Assembly: GCA_021030915.1 (NCBI GenBank) | Contig: JAGEMR010000012.1 | Span: forward strand, 1 to 64,000 | DNA length: 64,000 nucleotides | Reading direction: 5' to 3' | DNA from: Astrothelium macrocarpum | Lineage: Eukaryota > Ascomycota > Dothideomycetes > Trypetheliales > Trypetheliaceae | Shown: positions 21,729 to 33,300 of the stretch, piece by piece | Numbering within the stretch: the stretch's first letter is position 1 | How the letters are laid out: every line of letters begins with the position of its first letter | Notes under the pieces: generated by a model | What the model was told of the DNA's origin: nothing | What the model saw: the letters and a program-made list of their open reading frames with translations, nothing else | The model's database searches: none | Translations under genes and position numbers: made by a program

Positions 21729-23472
21729 ATGGGTTCCGCAAAGCTTTTCCAGTCTTTTGTGTTTTTCTTCTCTTTGCTTTCCTTGACTTCACCCACAAAC
21801 GCTCTTCCCAACTCCCCTCTTCTACATCGTGACCGAACCGGCCGCTTCGAGAGACTCAATCATCAAGATGTACAGACAACGAGTGGTCGCTACATTGGCC
21901 ATTGCTCCCCACAATATCCCAACGTTACAGAATACTTGGGAATTCGCTACGCGCAACCTCCCATTGGCAATCTAAGATTCGCATCACCTGTTCCGTTCGT
22001 GTCCGAGGAAATCTTCGAAGCGTCTGAACAGCCCGATGATTGTCCCTACGTCGCTCAGACTTGGGGTAGAGTCCCAGGGGAACCATTGTCCCACACCGAG
22101 CGGATCATGGCCCAGGAGTCCGCAGATGGATACAATGCAATGAGTGAGGACTGTCTTGGCTTGAACATTTGGGCTCCGTCTAGCTCTACTATCAAGAAAC
22201 CAGTAATGGTCTTTGTATATGGCGGAGGTCGGTAGCGGTACATCCAAAATCAAGAACAATCACGTTCTAACGGAAGGGAATAGGCTTCGAGCGCGGTTCA
22301 GTAAACAATCCTGATTACAATGGGGCCAACATGGCTTTCAGTGAGGATGTCATTGTTGTTAGCTTCAAGCATGTATCCTTTTCAACCAAGCTTCCGGCCG
22401 CTGCTAATTTCTCTTTAGTTTTCGCGTCAACATTGTTGGTTTTTCCAATGCTCCCGGCGCGGACAGCAATGTAGCTTTACGGGACATGAGACTTGCGGTG
22501 GAGTGGGTTCGTGATAATATCGAGGCGTTTGGAGGAGACGTTGACCACATAACTCTCTTCGGTCAATCACAAGGAGCATACTTAATCTCTTATTACGCCT
22601 ACGCCTATCCGCAGGATCCAATAGCGAACTCATTTATCCAACAATCTGGTTCTGCTTTTGATAAGGTCGCAGAAACCGAGTCCACCAAGGCAGAGAACTG
22701 GCGTAATGCTTCTGCACACGTTGGTTGCAATCAGCAGTCTGATGCCGCCATTCTGGAATGTATGCGCGCACAGAATCTCTCAACTGTACTCGATGCTTGG
22801 TTGTCTCTGAAAGCAAATTCCGCTACAACGGTGTCGTTCGGTCCAGTCATCGACAATGAACTTATCTTCTCCGACTACAGAACAAAGACACTTGCACATG
22901 AATTCGCACAAAAGGTAGCCGCCAATCTTTCTACTATCAGCCAAAGCTAACTCGTACAGCCCTTCCTCATGGGGAGCAACGACAACGAAGCCGCCTTCTA
23001 TGTCCTCCGTTACGCTGACACAACCCCACTCAATCAGACTGCGCAAGATACAGTTGGATTTGGTACGTTCGTTTGTCCAACATCGCAAGATGCTGCAGCA
23101 AAAGCTACTGCATTTGCAAACACCGACACACCCATCTACCGATACGAATACCTTGGCGACTGGCCGAACCTTCGATTCTACCCTGGTAGCCGGGCTTACC
23201 ACACTTCAGAAACGTCTGTGGTATTCGGCACCATGGAGGGGTTGAGCGGCGAGCCCAACACTGATCTGGAGGTGGAAGTGAGTCGGTATATGCAGCATGC
23301 TTGGACTACGTTCGCGAGGGATCCGCTACACGGTTTGGAGAGTTTGGGTTGGCCACGATACAACCCGAATGGCAATACTCTAATACAGTTGGGAAATGCC
23401 GAGGAGGTGGCAGCGAGCTATGTCTCTCCAAGCGAGTATGACTCCATTTGTGCTAAGCTTGGAGAGAGTTAG
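21729..23472 (+). CDS. Secreted type B carboxylesterase / lipase
   Basis: Four exons (21729-22227, 22284-22368, 22419-22914, 22960-23472) give 530 residues. The N-terminus is a signal peptide (LFQSFVFFFSLLSLTSPTNA). Type B features are present in order: YLGIRYAQPPIGNLRF, SEDCLGLNIW, VFVYGGGF (oxyanion hole), VNIVGFSNAPG, and the nucleophile elbow ITLFGQSQGA with Ser between Gln residues. The probable acid is in MGSNDNEAAF and the catalytic His in AYHTSETSVVFG. Intron 2 (22369-22418) only restores the VVSFN-FRVNIVGF sequence if it begins with GC (AA|GCATGT), making it a GC-AG intron. Substrate is unknown; family members hydrolyse esters, lipids or cutin-like material outside the cell. Confidence 0.91.
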
Positions 23473-23530
23473 CAAAATCCACTAGAAATTGCCTTTCGGT
23501 TTTTTTGTCTAACTTCAAATGTACTGCCTA

Positions 23531-23566
23531 TAACGGAACCTACTACCATAACGGAACCTACTACCA
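23531..23566. repeat. 18-bp tandem duplication
   Basis: TAACGGAACCTACTACCA occurs twice in direct succession, followed by a partial third copy (TAAC). Confidence 0.9.
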
Positions 23567-23793
23567 TAACACTATGTTTCGGCTCAGTTTGCCGCTGCTT
23601 TGGCGCGCCCGGACCGCCAAAACTAAGACAGGAGCAGCAGCAAAATTTAGCAGACGTAGAAACTAGTTTTCGTATATTACGTTTAGCGTTGTTACTAAAT
23701 CGAAGAATAGGTAGCAATGTATTATAGACACAGGTTAATCTCTTTAACCGCGGCCCTCACAGAGCCTCGACGAAACCATTCGTCGTTCTTTGC

Positions 23794-23812
23794 TTTTTTT
23801 TTTTTTTTTTTT
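23794..23812. repeat. Homopolymer tract, 19 T
   Basis: An uninterrupted run of 19 T on the plus strand. It could be a nucleosome-disfavouring tract, a poly(A) trace of a minus-strand retroposed copy, or simple slippage. No retro-element sequence was found next to it. Confidence 0.9.
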
Positions 23813-24077
23813 CGAATTCTGATGATTCGTCGTCAACAGGGTCGGTCCCAAGAGGCAGGAGTCCTCCAGTGCACGCTATGATGGCTGTTAAGTAAGTTGG
23901 TCTGCAGAAGATCATTGTGGAAGCAGCTTCCATGAGTCACGCAGAGCGGGAGAACTTGACCATGTTACGATCCAAGAATTCTACATTGGAGATCTGATTC
24001 CCATCCAAGCTCAGAAGCATGCCTTTCATCACCAATACAAATAGACAAGACAAATGTCTAACATAATACTATCTATG

Positions 24078-24914
24078 TTACCATTTAAAGTGTAGCTTCT
24101 TGAACATTTTACTTCGATTATTTAGCTTCTTACTGTTGCGCCGGTGTTTCAACCTCTCTTGCAATATGATTTCTTCGAGTTGCTTTACTTGCGGCACATC
24201 GAATTTCCTGCGGATCAACGCAAGTTCTTCTGATGGTTGTTCCCATGTCGGTGCGATTATGGTTTGTGCGCTTTGCGACCCTGAGATTTTTCCATAACGG
24301 CCTAGCTCGGCTCCCGCACGGATAAGTAGTTCGGCAACTCTATAGGCGAGAGGCTGGCTGTTCGATGTGTCACACAGCGGGCTAAGCAAGAACTGCCCCC
24401 AGACTGTGGAGCCTCTAAATGGTAAATTAGGGTCCGCTCCGTGCAGAATGAAACTCTGAATAATGCGGAACAAGACATCACCATTATTGAAGGCAACGAA
24501 AGCTCGATCTTTGATAAAGAGGCCCCGCATTGTTTGACTCTGCCGTGTGACGTTGGGATCTGCTCCAAATTGAAGAAGCAAGTCAAGAGCGCGACAAGTT
24601 TGTTGCCAATCAATTTCCGTACCTTCTGGATGATATGCATCACACATTTTGGTTTCTATGTGGTGTAAGTACTCGCCAAAAATGGTTGAATCTGCGAATT
24701 TCTGGTTCGGGTCTGCTCCCTTGTCCAGGAGAAGCTGCACCATTTCTACATTATCTCGGCGGAAGCACGCCCTCAGCGCGGGTATCAGCAGCCTCTCGGC
24801 GTTCACCACAGGCGGATCTCTGAGTATTCGTATTAATGTACTCGGTGAGGCCTGTTTCAACACATTCCTGTAAGAAGGACGATTGAGCCACGACACCTTC
24901 ACTGAGAGAGACAA
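24078..24914 (-). pseudogene. Ankyrin-repeat C-terminus of the NLR, out of frame with NACHT part
   Basis: An open frame in a different phase from the NACHT exon, overlapping its last ~160 bp. It contains at least four ankyrin-type units: LLIPALRACFRRDNVEMVQLLLDKGADPN, then CRALDLLLQFGADPN, FRIIQSFILHGADPN and YRVAELLIRAGAELG. It ends with a basic helical tail (LEEIILQERLKHRRNSKKLNNRS). No in-frame ATG is convincingly a start. Comparison with other NACHT-ankyrin proteins puts the point of frame change near 24815, where the NACHT frame reads GLTEYINTNTQ and this frame continues DPPVVNAERLL. I could not find a standard intron that bridges the two. A one-base indel, a sequence error or an unusual splice remain possible. 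It is marked pseudogene for that reason only. Confidence 0.7.
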
Positions 24915-27455
24915 ATTCTAGGAATGATGGTAACAAATCTGAACAATCTTCCTTTCTTTGCGATGCACATCGATCAAGCTCATCAAGTACCGAAATCTGG
25001 GCCTGTCTTGTAATCAATTCGGCGTCACGTGCAATGAGAAGGATTCTCCTGAACACATCTGAGCAACCTCGGATCAAAGCGCGATCGAGATTGGGTTGGT
25101 CCCACGGTGGACAGCACTTGTATTCCCATAATAATGCAAGACATAAAAAACCTTCAACTTTGAATCCATGATTCGCACGAGAAGTAATAGTATTCTCGTT
25201 CCCTAACAAAAAATCCTTGACGGTCCTATGAAGGAAATTGACCTTGCAGGCGAAGTATTCATGACAACTCCGCTGTTTCGAGACTTCCAAAAGACCATTG
25301 GAAACAGCATTTATTTGTTTGCAAGTGCGCTGTTGTCGTCTGGAAATTTCGCGTTGTGTCATTGGTCGCAATCCCGGCAGAAGCGTAACATTAGCGTTCT
25401 CCTCGTCTAACAAGGAGAAGGTCATGACAGAGAGAGGACTGTGAGCCGCCAGTGCCATTCTGAAAGTGCGTTCAGCTTTTTGTTTATAAATCTTCTCCAC
25501 TCCATTTATCATGCGCTGAAAAAGGGTTTCGAGTTCATCTGGCAGTTCTTCGAGCCTATTTTCAAGAATGGGGATTGTGTCGCCAGATTTGAACCCTTGT
25601 AGCAGGGAACGTATAACCAGAAAGACCCAGAGGAAGACCCCCTGCGCTTTTTCTGAGACTTTTGAGACGAATGTGTCATACCGCGGATCTTCAGCTTTTG
25701 CTAAGAGAAAGTCCTCATTCGCTTCCAAGTGATCTCTTACATACATTTCAATGTCATTTTTGGTCAAGTCTTGGAGAGAGAACGTCAAATTACTTGTGCC
25801 ATATGCCGCCTTGAAAACTTCCCAGGGACGGCTAGAGACACACAACTTGATGTTAGATTTTACGGAGATGACGCGTAAGAGTTCTACAAGTTCGAGGTGG
25901 TCACCTTCGTATTCGTCAAGTCCATCGATGAGGAAGCAAAATTTTGCGGATATGGTGGTTTGCGTGACCAGCCGCTTCAATGTTTCAAAAAGCTCTGTCC
26001 GGCTCCACGTCGAGAATCCTGTGGTCGATTCCCATCTTTGTGGACAGACAATTGGTATAAGTTCAGGACATTCTCGTAATACTTCATAGAGCAGCGATCT
26101 TAACAAGCCTTCTTGGGACTTTTGTAATGTCGTACCCGCATGCCAGAAATAATGGCTAGCAATGACTAGTCGCTCATTTGGTTCAACCCACATTGCCAAT
26201 AGTTCCTCCAGCTGCGGATGATGATTGAGAAATTTCATCAGAGTAGATTTTCCAGATCCGGCTTTCCCGGAAATCCAATAGAGTCCTTTACCATCGTGCG
26301 GTTTTTGTAGCCACTCTTGGAAGGCGACATAGTGGTTCGACCTGCCTGAAGAGTCACTTGATGATTCCAAAATCCAGTCAAACGTTTTTGCATGAGCTGG
26401 ACGGATATCTGAATACCGGACTGGTAAAGATTGAAAGTTCAAAGTGGCCAGAAAGAAGCGTTCTCGGCTGAGCTGGGTTGCCGCAGTTGCCGCCGTTGCT
26501 AGCTGTACATGTAACTGCGGTAATTCTTGTACACTGTATGCCTCTCGAGAACTGCTCTCTATCGACTCTAATAATTTCATGATGTGGATCAAAGAGTCGT
26601 TGCGATTGATGTGCATATCCTCAATAGAGCATTGCAATTTATGTAATTCTCGTTTTAGGCTGGATCCACCGTAACTATAATCGTTAGTAAATAGATATCG
26701 CCAACTCCGACACAGTGAAGAGAGAAGTTTTCATCGGTGGCGTTAGTTTTTCACCCGTTCCCTTCCAGCACATGATCATCTTCGTGATGGCAAAAGATAT
26801 TGGAAACTCACTGTGTCATCGTCGCAATCTGTAGTGTAAGTTCGGAGCGATACGCATCCAGGCTCCGCTCAACGGCTCGAATACGTCCCTCCTTTCCGAC
26901 AATGCGCAGGGCCTGTCTGAGGCTTTGAATCCGTCGCTTGGCTCCCTGAAGTTTGGGATCTAATTTTAGACTACTCACCATATCAATGAGCTCGACGGCC
27001 GTTTTGTGACAAGACTCTGCAAGCTGTTCCAATTCTGCTTGATCTTTCGATTCCTCCATGGCTTCTTCAAGTACTTTTGAGTGCTTGTGGCTTCTATGCT
27101 GTTCTGGTCCAACTATGGACAAACCTAGCTTTCTTTCTGATGTCCGTTTGACAATGTGACGTCTATGCAACTCTGTTCCTTGGCTCCAAGCTTCCAGAGC
27201 ATCTTCAAACATCTGTTCTGCGTCGCGGGTTCCTTGCAGTCCCCTTTTGTTCCAAGTGAGATCCAGATCTGCCCCAAGCGATTCGGCAAGTTTGCAGAGA
27301 TGCCGTGCAATCGATTCTGTATCAACAAGATCCCTCGAGCATCCTGCAGCAGATTCATACTGCTCTGCGCTCTTTGATATCACCTTTGTAGTATAGTCGA
27401 CGAACTGTACAACGTTACCCGCGAGTCCAAGTGCTGAAAAAGGATCGAGGACCAT
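24751..27455 (-). CDS. Fungal NLR: STAND N-terminal helical domain plus NACHT ATPase
   Basis: Two exons (27455-26812, 26674-24751) joined by a 137-bp intron (GTGAGT...TTATAG) give about 855 residues before a stop. Residues 1-215 are the helical N-terminal domain common to fungal STAND proteins (MVLDPFSALGLAGNVVQFVDY). A linker leads to FDWILESS, then NACHT: Walker A GKAGSGKSTLMKFL, Walker B CFLIDGLDEYEGD, sensor-like CVSSRPWEVF, and the winged-helix/KVNFLHRTVKDFL region. Ankyrin repeats that should follow are in another frame (previous entry). Fungal NLRs of this type act in non-self recognition and heterokaryon incompatibility. As read, the product would lack its ligand-sensing repeats and end in an unrelated 20-residue tail. 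Confidence 0.87.
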
Positions 27456-29233
27456 GTTGGACAGTGGTTTCCGGAAGGTAATAGGTAAGGAGGATTGTTA
27501 GATTCGCATCGTTGAAGAGTATGGAGGTGAAGGCTCATGGGGAAGGTGAGGCCCCAAGGGGAAGTATTACACTTCATTTGCTGCAAGGCCACAAGGCTGA
27601 CTTGCGGTAGCAAGAAATGAGTTGGAGTTGAGTTGAGCCTTATTTCAGCCAGAACCCCCACTCAGATTCTGATTAGCTAGGCCCTTTTCAGCAGCTTAGG
27701 TAGCTAGTACTTTGACATGCATCCATTGAACTTTTCGCACTTCAATCTCGGTCGAAAATCGACGAATGTAACTTGGTTTTAAGATTTTACCAGACACCTG
27801 GAGTAATTTTGATGATGTGGGATTTGGGGCCGCATTTGGGTGTATCATTCTTCCTTTCACTCGCGTGGCATGCACCTATCCGAACGAGACAAATTTCTCT
27901 AAACAGCAAGCCGATACCCCAGCACAACATCTACTGTAGTACCGCTGATGAGGTTAAGAATTGGCGTGAGACCTATCCCGCACATTGGTATGACCATGTA
28001 TTCGCTGTTGGAGCTTGCGACAACTATGTATCTCCGAGGCTTAGATTCGTTAGCTGTCGAACCATCTCCACGTTCCCAAATATTAGGAAGTTCTTCACAC
28101 CAATATTCGAGTCACTGATTATGAAAATGGAGCTAAAACTTTTATTAGCTCAGTGACCTCGCCTCCCAGTTTCCCAGTGGCATATCTAGTACCTTGATGC
28201 AGGGATCTGAGAGCGCGTACATCCAACATCGGGTTGGTTCTACGCGAAGACCTCCGCAGTACCATTATCAGACCATCTTTAGAGGGACAGGATGAGGACA
28301 TCGCAGGAGACGCAACCTACGAATTATAAGAATGCTGTGGTTTCCTAGGAAAATTGTTGATTAAAACGTGGTTCGAGTATAGCTCAAGCAATGTCTACCA
28401 ATGACTGCTCAAGACTCAAGACCATAGTCTAGTATTTAGCCGGCATCCTGGTAATCCACTATCTCGTTATATCTCCTAATATCCGATTGCCTTCTTTTCA
28501 TATTCACGGATGCCTTGCATATGTATTTCCGTTCTAAATCACAAATGTCCATCCGCTCTGCATAGTTTTGATGACGTCTAGACGCATTGCTCGTGAGGAG
28601 AAAAGTTTCGTCTTACCCGAGAATGCACGAACAACTTGTTTAACATGCTACATTCATCCTAAAAGGACTACTCATGACACTCCCCTCCAGCCCCGGAGAC
28701 ATGTGTCGCGCTGTAAGTCAGTGCGTCCAAGGCAGTTCTCGAATTACCCATGGCTTCTGGCTTCAAATGGAACGAGCAAGCTTCTCGAAGAAGAGACATT
28801 ATTAGGAACAATAAGAAGTAAGTTTGGATGTGGGTTCTTGGTAGGCCGAAAGCAGGTTTGAAGGAATCTCTGGAGCCATCAAACCCAGTTGCTTAGCAGC
28901 TAAAGTAAATTTACAAGGTGGTCCTTGCTCATCTTATGAGATCCAAGGGCCTCATCTCATCTAAGAGCCTCATCCCGTAACAAATACTTAAATATGTTTT
29001 GCCAAAACTAGGTGCTTTATTTCAGGTTCGATCAGACGATTTGGGTGGGCTGATACCGCTTTTTAATGCAATTTCCCCACATCTCATGACAATGGAAACA
29101 TTTGATTCATTTTTGCTGTTGTCTCTTCTCGCAAAGGAGTGATTTAAGAGCATGACCAATAGCCATTCCTTCTATTTCATCCTTTCCATCAGCGTTGCGG
29201 CCCCAGCGGAACTTCTGAAGGGAGAAGTGCTTT
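27456..29233. other. Long gene-poor stretch, nothing recognised
   Basis: About 1.8 kb upstream of the NLR. The plus-strand frame 27773-28156 (127 residues) shows no family features and is probably chance. Frame 28568-28861 likewise. A short run of near-repeats (CCTCATCTCATC / CCTCATCCC) lies near 28950-28980. Confidence 0.45.
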
Positions 29234-29710
29234 TCAGTTGCCCCTCCTCAGTCTCCTTGATCTTCTGTGCGAAAAATCGCCAGGCTCATACATCCAACCC
29301 TCCATCCGGAGTTTGTAATTCTTCCCCCAATGCACGTTTCTAATCATCTCCTCGAAATCCTCGTCATTGGTAGATTCGACGTAAGCTTTCACGATGACAT
29401 CCGGAGAAACGAAGGGCATGACTTCCTCCGTGCGCTTTTCTGGAGCAACGATGACGTCGTACGGCTTGTTCCCACCAAGTTCCTTCAACTGCTGAGCAAA
29501 TTCTTCGACGTCCTCGGATATTAGGAAAAGATCAAGGAGATGATGGAGGTGGCGGTAGCGCTGTTTGGGATTTTCTGTCGCTGGTTGAATGTCATAGGTG
29601 TGAGGCATATTTTCTTCACCACTCTCTTCAGCCCTCTCTTCAGCCCTCTCTCTGGCCGTCATTTCGCCATTCTCTTCAGCCTGGTCTTCAATCGGCTCGT
29701 CAGCGGTCAT
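29234..29710 (-). CDS. Hypothetical small acidic protein
   Basis: A single open frame of about 158 residues from the ATG at 29710 (MTADEPIEDQ); the frame continues upstream without a better start. The N-terminal third is Glu/Arg-rich with a short repeat (REREEERAEE-like: RERAEERAEESGEEN). The remainder has a regular amphipathic character (YRHLHHLLDLFLISEDVEEFAQQLKELGG, YDVIVAP, VIVKAYVESTNDEDFEEMI) and ends in a basic tail (HRRSRRLRRGN). I do not recognise a family. It could be a lineage-specific gene; coding status rests on codon regularity only. Confidence 0.42.
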   Translation of the reverse strand: MTADEPIEDQAEENGEMTARERAEERAEESGEENMPHTYDIQPATENPKQRYRHLHHLLDLFLISEDVEEFAQQLKELGGNKPYDVIVAPEKRTEEVMPFVSPDVIVKAYVESTNDEDFEEMIRNVHWGKNYKLRMEGWMYEPGDFSHRRSRRLRRGN

Positions 29711-30362
29711 GGGGCTTTCCTTGCGTCTCAAAGAAATCAATATTTTGGTATGGAGACGGCTAAGGTTAGGATGAGCATAACCTCGAATTCACAAAAAGAA
29801 AGAGCGATACTAACGACTTCCCAGCTTCCTTCCCTGCGATATCTTTCTCAGACGAGTTTAACATTCTGGACTAGCTGCGTGACGGGTGAGTATTAGCGAG
29901 TGAAGCAGCTGCCACAATTGGAGCGCATAATCTCCTTCAGGATGTAGATTTTCAAGGAAAGGGTACTAAAGCTCTGATTGCGTGTAAATGTCAAACTTCA
30001 AACGCAGGAAAGAGAAGTGAGCGTCATGTGTAGCCAGCTGTTCAACACTTGTTTGAGCGATCTCACATCTTGTGGTGAGGTTGACTTTCTTTTCACTTTG
30101 TTTGGATCCTCAGACGTTCTTCGGTAGATTTAGAAGTCTTTTAAACGAAGAAGTTCACCTCATTCTCAAAATGCGCATTTTAAAGTAAACGCCCCAAAAA
30201 CAGTGTCAAAGTCTTGTCTCCACAAAATTACAAACCGGTAATTAGAGGAAAAGACAAAAAACATTGGCAACTGATTCCAGCAACAAACCTATCCATGAGC
30301 ACTCCCTTCCTCGGTAGCGAACGAGAAGCTTCGTAGGGATCACAAAGGTTGTGACCTCATCC
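29711..30362. other. Intergenic stretch, nothing recognised
   Basis: Between the hypothetical acidic-protein gene and the 3' end of the ABC transporter gene, both on the minus strand. No gene, RNA or repeat could be supported. Confidence 0.45.
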
Positions 30363-33300
30363 CTAAATGACATTATCGTCATCCAGTGGCCAATTTTCTT
30401 CCGGCTCTGCGTGATCAGACTTCTTCCAATGCCCACCACCGTCGTCCCACCCCGTCCGCCCTCGCCTCTGATATACCTCCCTCACATCTCCCTGGCCTCG
30501 TTCCACAGCCTTGCCTTTTCCATCAACGTCCATCCCTCTCAACAACCGCCAAAATGCCTCCTTTCTCCCCATCAATCCTTCATACTCTCCTTCCTCCACC
30601 ACCCGCCCCTGCTCCAACATCACCACTTCATCTGCGATCCGCATCATCTCCTTACTATGCGTAATCATCACCACCGTCATGCCCTCTCCACTCATCCTCT
30701 TCGCCCTCGTCACCCGCACGATCGTATCCCGCACCAACGCCGCCGACTCTGCGTCTAGCGCGCTGGTGCACTCGTCAAGTACAAGACACTTGACGTCACG
30801 TACGAGCGCGCGTGCAATGGCAACACGTTGTGCTTGGCCGCCGCTAAGGCCTGCGCCGTTCTCGCCAATCGAGGTTTCGTATCCGTCTGGGAGGGAGGCG
30901 ATCCAGTCATGGATACCTGCTTGCTGAGTAGCGTGTGTCACGTTTTCGATGCGCCGAAAGGGGCTTTGGGCTGGGAGGCCGTAGACGATGTTCTCGTAGA
31001 TGGTTGTTGGGAAGAGGGTTGGGGTTTGTGGGACGACGCCAATGAGGCTGCGGAGAGTGGGAATGTTAAGGCGAGATATGGGGCGCGTGGAGATGCAGAG
31101 GGGAGGTGGTGCGCGGATGTCGAATGCTGGGGGTGGGTTGGGAGGGTAGAGGCCGAGGATCAGGGAGGCGATTGTGGATTTGCCGCTGCCAGAAGCACCG
31201 ACGAGTGCGACGGTATGGTTGTATTTGATGGTTAGGTTTAGATTCGTGAGGACCAGGTGATGAGGCCGACCAAGATAGCTGAAGTTGCAGCTCCGAAATT
31301 CAATGTCACCAATATCTGATATACGTGCATTCCCAAGATCTTCGTGTGAGGTACCAACTGGAAGGTTGGCAAAACGGAGAAGTCGAGTTGCGGTGTCCCG
31401 GCTTGAACTCATCTGTGGTATAAATCCGAGGATTCCGCTGACGTTGGCAATGCTAAAGAGCAGCTGGCTGAATGTGCCGATGATGGACGTGACATTTACA
31501 TGTCCTCGTGAAGCTATGAATGCGCCAAAGTAGAAGATTAACGCAGTGACAAATTGAATACTGGATTCTGTAAGGCCAAAGAAGAAGCCAGTGTAAAATG
31601 ATCTCTTGAGGCCGACTTTTAGGCCGTATTTGGTGGCAGCAAAGTGTTTCTTTCGGAAGTGATCCTCAAGAGTCAAGCCGCGTACGGTTTTGATGGAAGT
31701 GAATGTTTCAGTAAAGATGGAAGCTGCAGCTTCGGTAGCATCGTTAGAGGTAGATTCCCATTTCGAGGAGATGGCGCCATAAGCTCTTGAAATAGCGTAG
31801 ACATAAGGGGCGCATGCGAGACCAATAAGAGTGACTTGCCAAGCATCAATCAGTGCCCACGTAATACTGGTACCCATCATGAGGACTGCGACAAATATGA
31901 GGCCCGCGAAGCGACTGAGTAGATAACGCATCTCCTCAGCATTGCGATCTAGCGATTCGGCAAGGCGTGAAACGCTATTCTCCTTTGCAGTAAAGAAATC
32001 CTTGGGTTGTGCAAGTATATGAGAAAGGGCTTGGAGACGGATACGATCGACCCAATATTGGCCTGTATGTTCGAGGAGCACGTGCATAAAGTAAATACTA
32101 AAGCCGTCCCCAAAAGCAATACCCAAGATACCCAGAGAATATGTCATGGCGCTTTTCTTGCGATTAGATGCGGCAAAAAAGGTAGAAATTAATCGAGAAA
32201 AGAGCCATGAAAATATTGGAATAGCCACTGCGTGAGCAAGAGCTGCTAAAAACCCCAGTAAAAGGACCAATCGTGGCCACCAACCCAGTGAAGGCCAAAC
32301 GGTTGCAAGTATTTTCGTCGTAGACCAAATCTCGTTCTCCGAAGGGTTGCCTTCATCCATGACATCTCCTTCCTGGTCCTCCTTATCCACATCAGGATCA
32401 AGTGAAAGAGGCGAAACAGAGCGATACCTAGATTGAGCCTGGTTTCGCAAGTTTTCAAGCGGGATAGAAGAAGCTTCGGAGCTTGTCCTTTTGGTCAACA
32501 CGTCCATCGATCTTTGTTGCATTCTGGAACGCCGTTTGCTGAGTTCTGCCGGCATGTCCTTGGGTGGAGGTTTTGGTGGCCGATCGTCATCAGCAGGCAC
32601 AAAGTGAGACCAACGCGCATTCGTTCCTGGAGTTGTTGATGCGCTTGAGGGTTGCCTGGAAGGCGATACCGGCGAGGTCTGCGCGGCTACTGCATAGGGA
32701 GACCAAATTGCAGAAGTAGGTCTTGGTGACATAGAACGCGAGACATAAGAAGTTCGTTGACGAGGAATATTCTTGAGTGTAAGTCGTTTTGTAACAAAGT
32801 CCTGTGAATGGACTGACGAAAATCGTCGGACAGGTAGATAGTCTAATATCGGACTTGATTCGAGACTGGAATGTTCTAGAGAAGGATTCTCGGATGTTAG
32901 AAATCCTTGGAAGGCAGAGTTTGGTAATTTCTCAATTACACTACGGTAACCTTGTTGAACAACTTCACCGTCTTTTAGGATGTATACAAAATCTTGAGGG
33001 TGAATCTGCGTGACATCATGCGTGATAACCAATGTAGTCCGGCCTGACCTCCACTTGCGGATTGCAGCCATCATCGACTCGCGTGTTGTGTGATCCAGTG
33101 CACTCGTTGATTCATCAAGTATAAGGATTGGGGAATCTCGGATTCTTGCTCGGGCGAGAGCCATGCGCTGCCTCTGTCCACCACTCATCGAATTCCCTTT
33201 TGATTCTATCATAGTATCAAGACCATTTTGCATTTCGCTAATCATCCGGTGTAGAAGTGCGAATTCAACAGCGTCGAAAATTTCTTGCCGCACCACTTCA

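Larger units (their letters stand above)
23473..24077. other. Intergenic stretch with a short tandem repeat and a T-tract
   Basis: Between the convergent esterase gene and NLR locus. It holds the 18-bp duplicate at 23531-23566 and a run of 19 T at 23794-23812, listed separately. No gene was seen. Confidence 0.55.

Noticed and set aside
24850..24900. A 29-bp or 45-bp intron (GTGTCG...ACAG) joining NACHT and ankyrin frames
   Set aside because: The 29-bp option is below usable intron length and leads into a stop; the 45-bp option is a multiple of three and returns to the original frame.
27773..28156. 127-codon plus-strand frame as a gene
   Set aside because: No domain, no convincing start context, mixed composition and no splice partners; similar in length to chance frames elsewhere.
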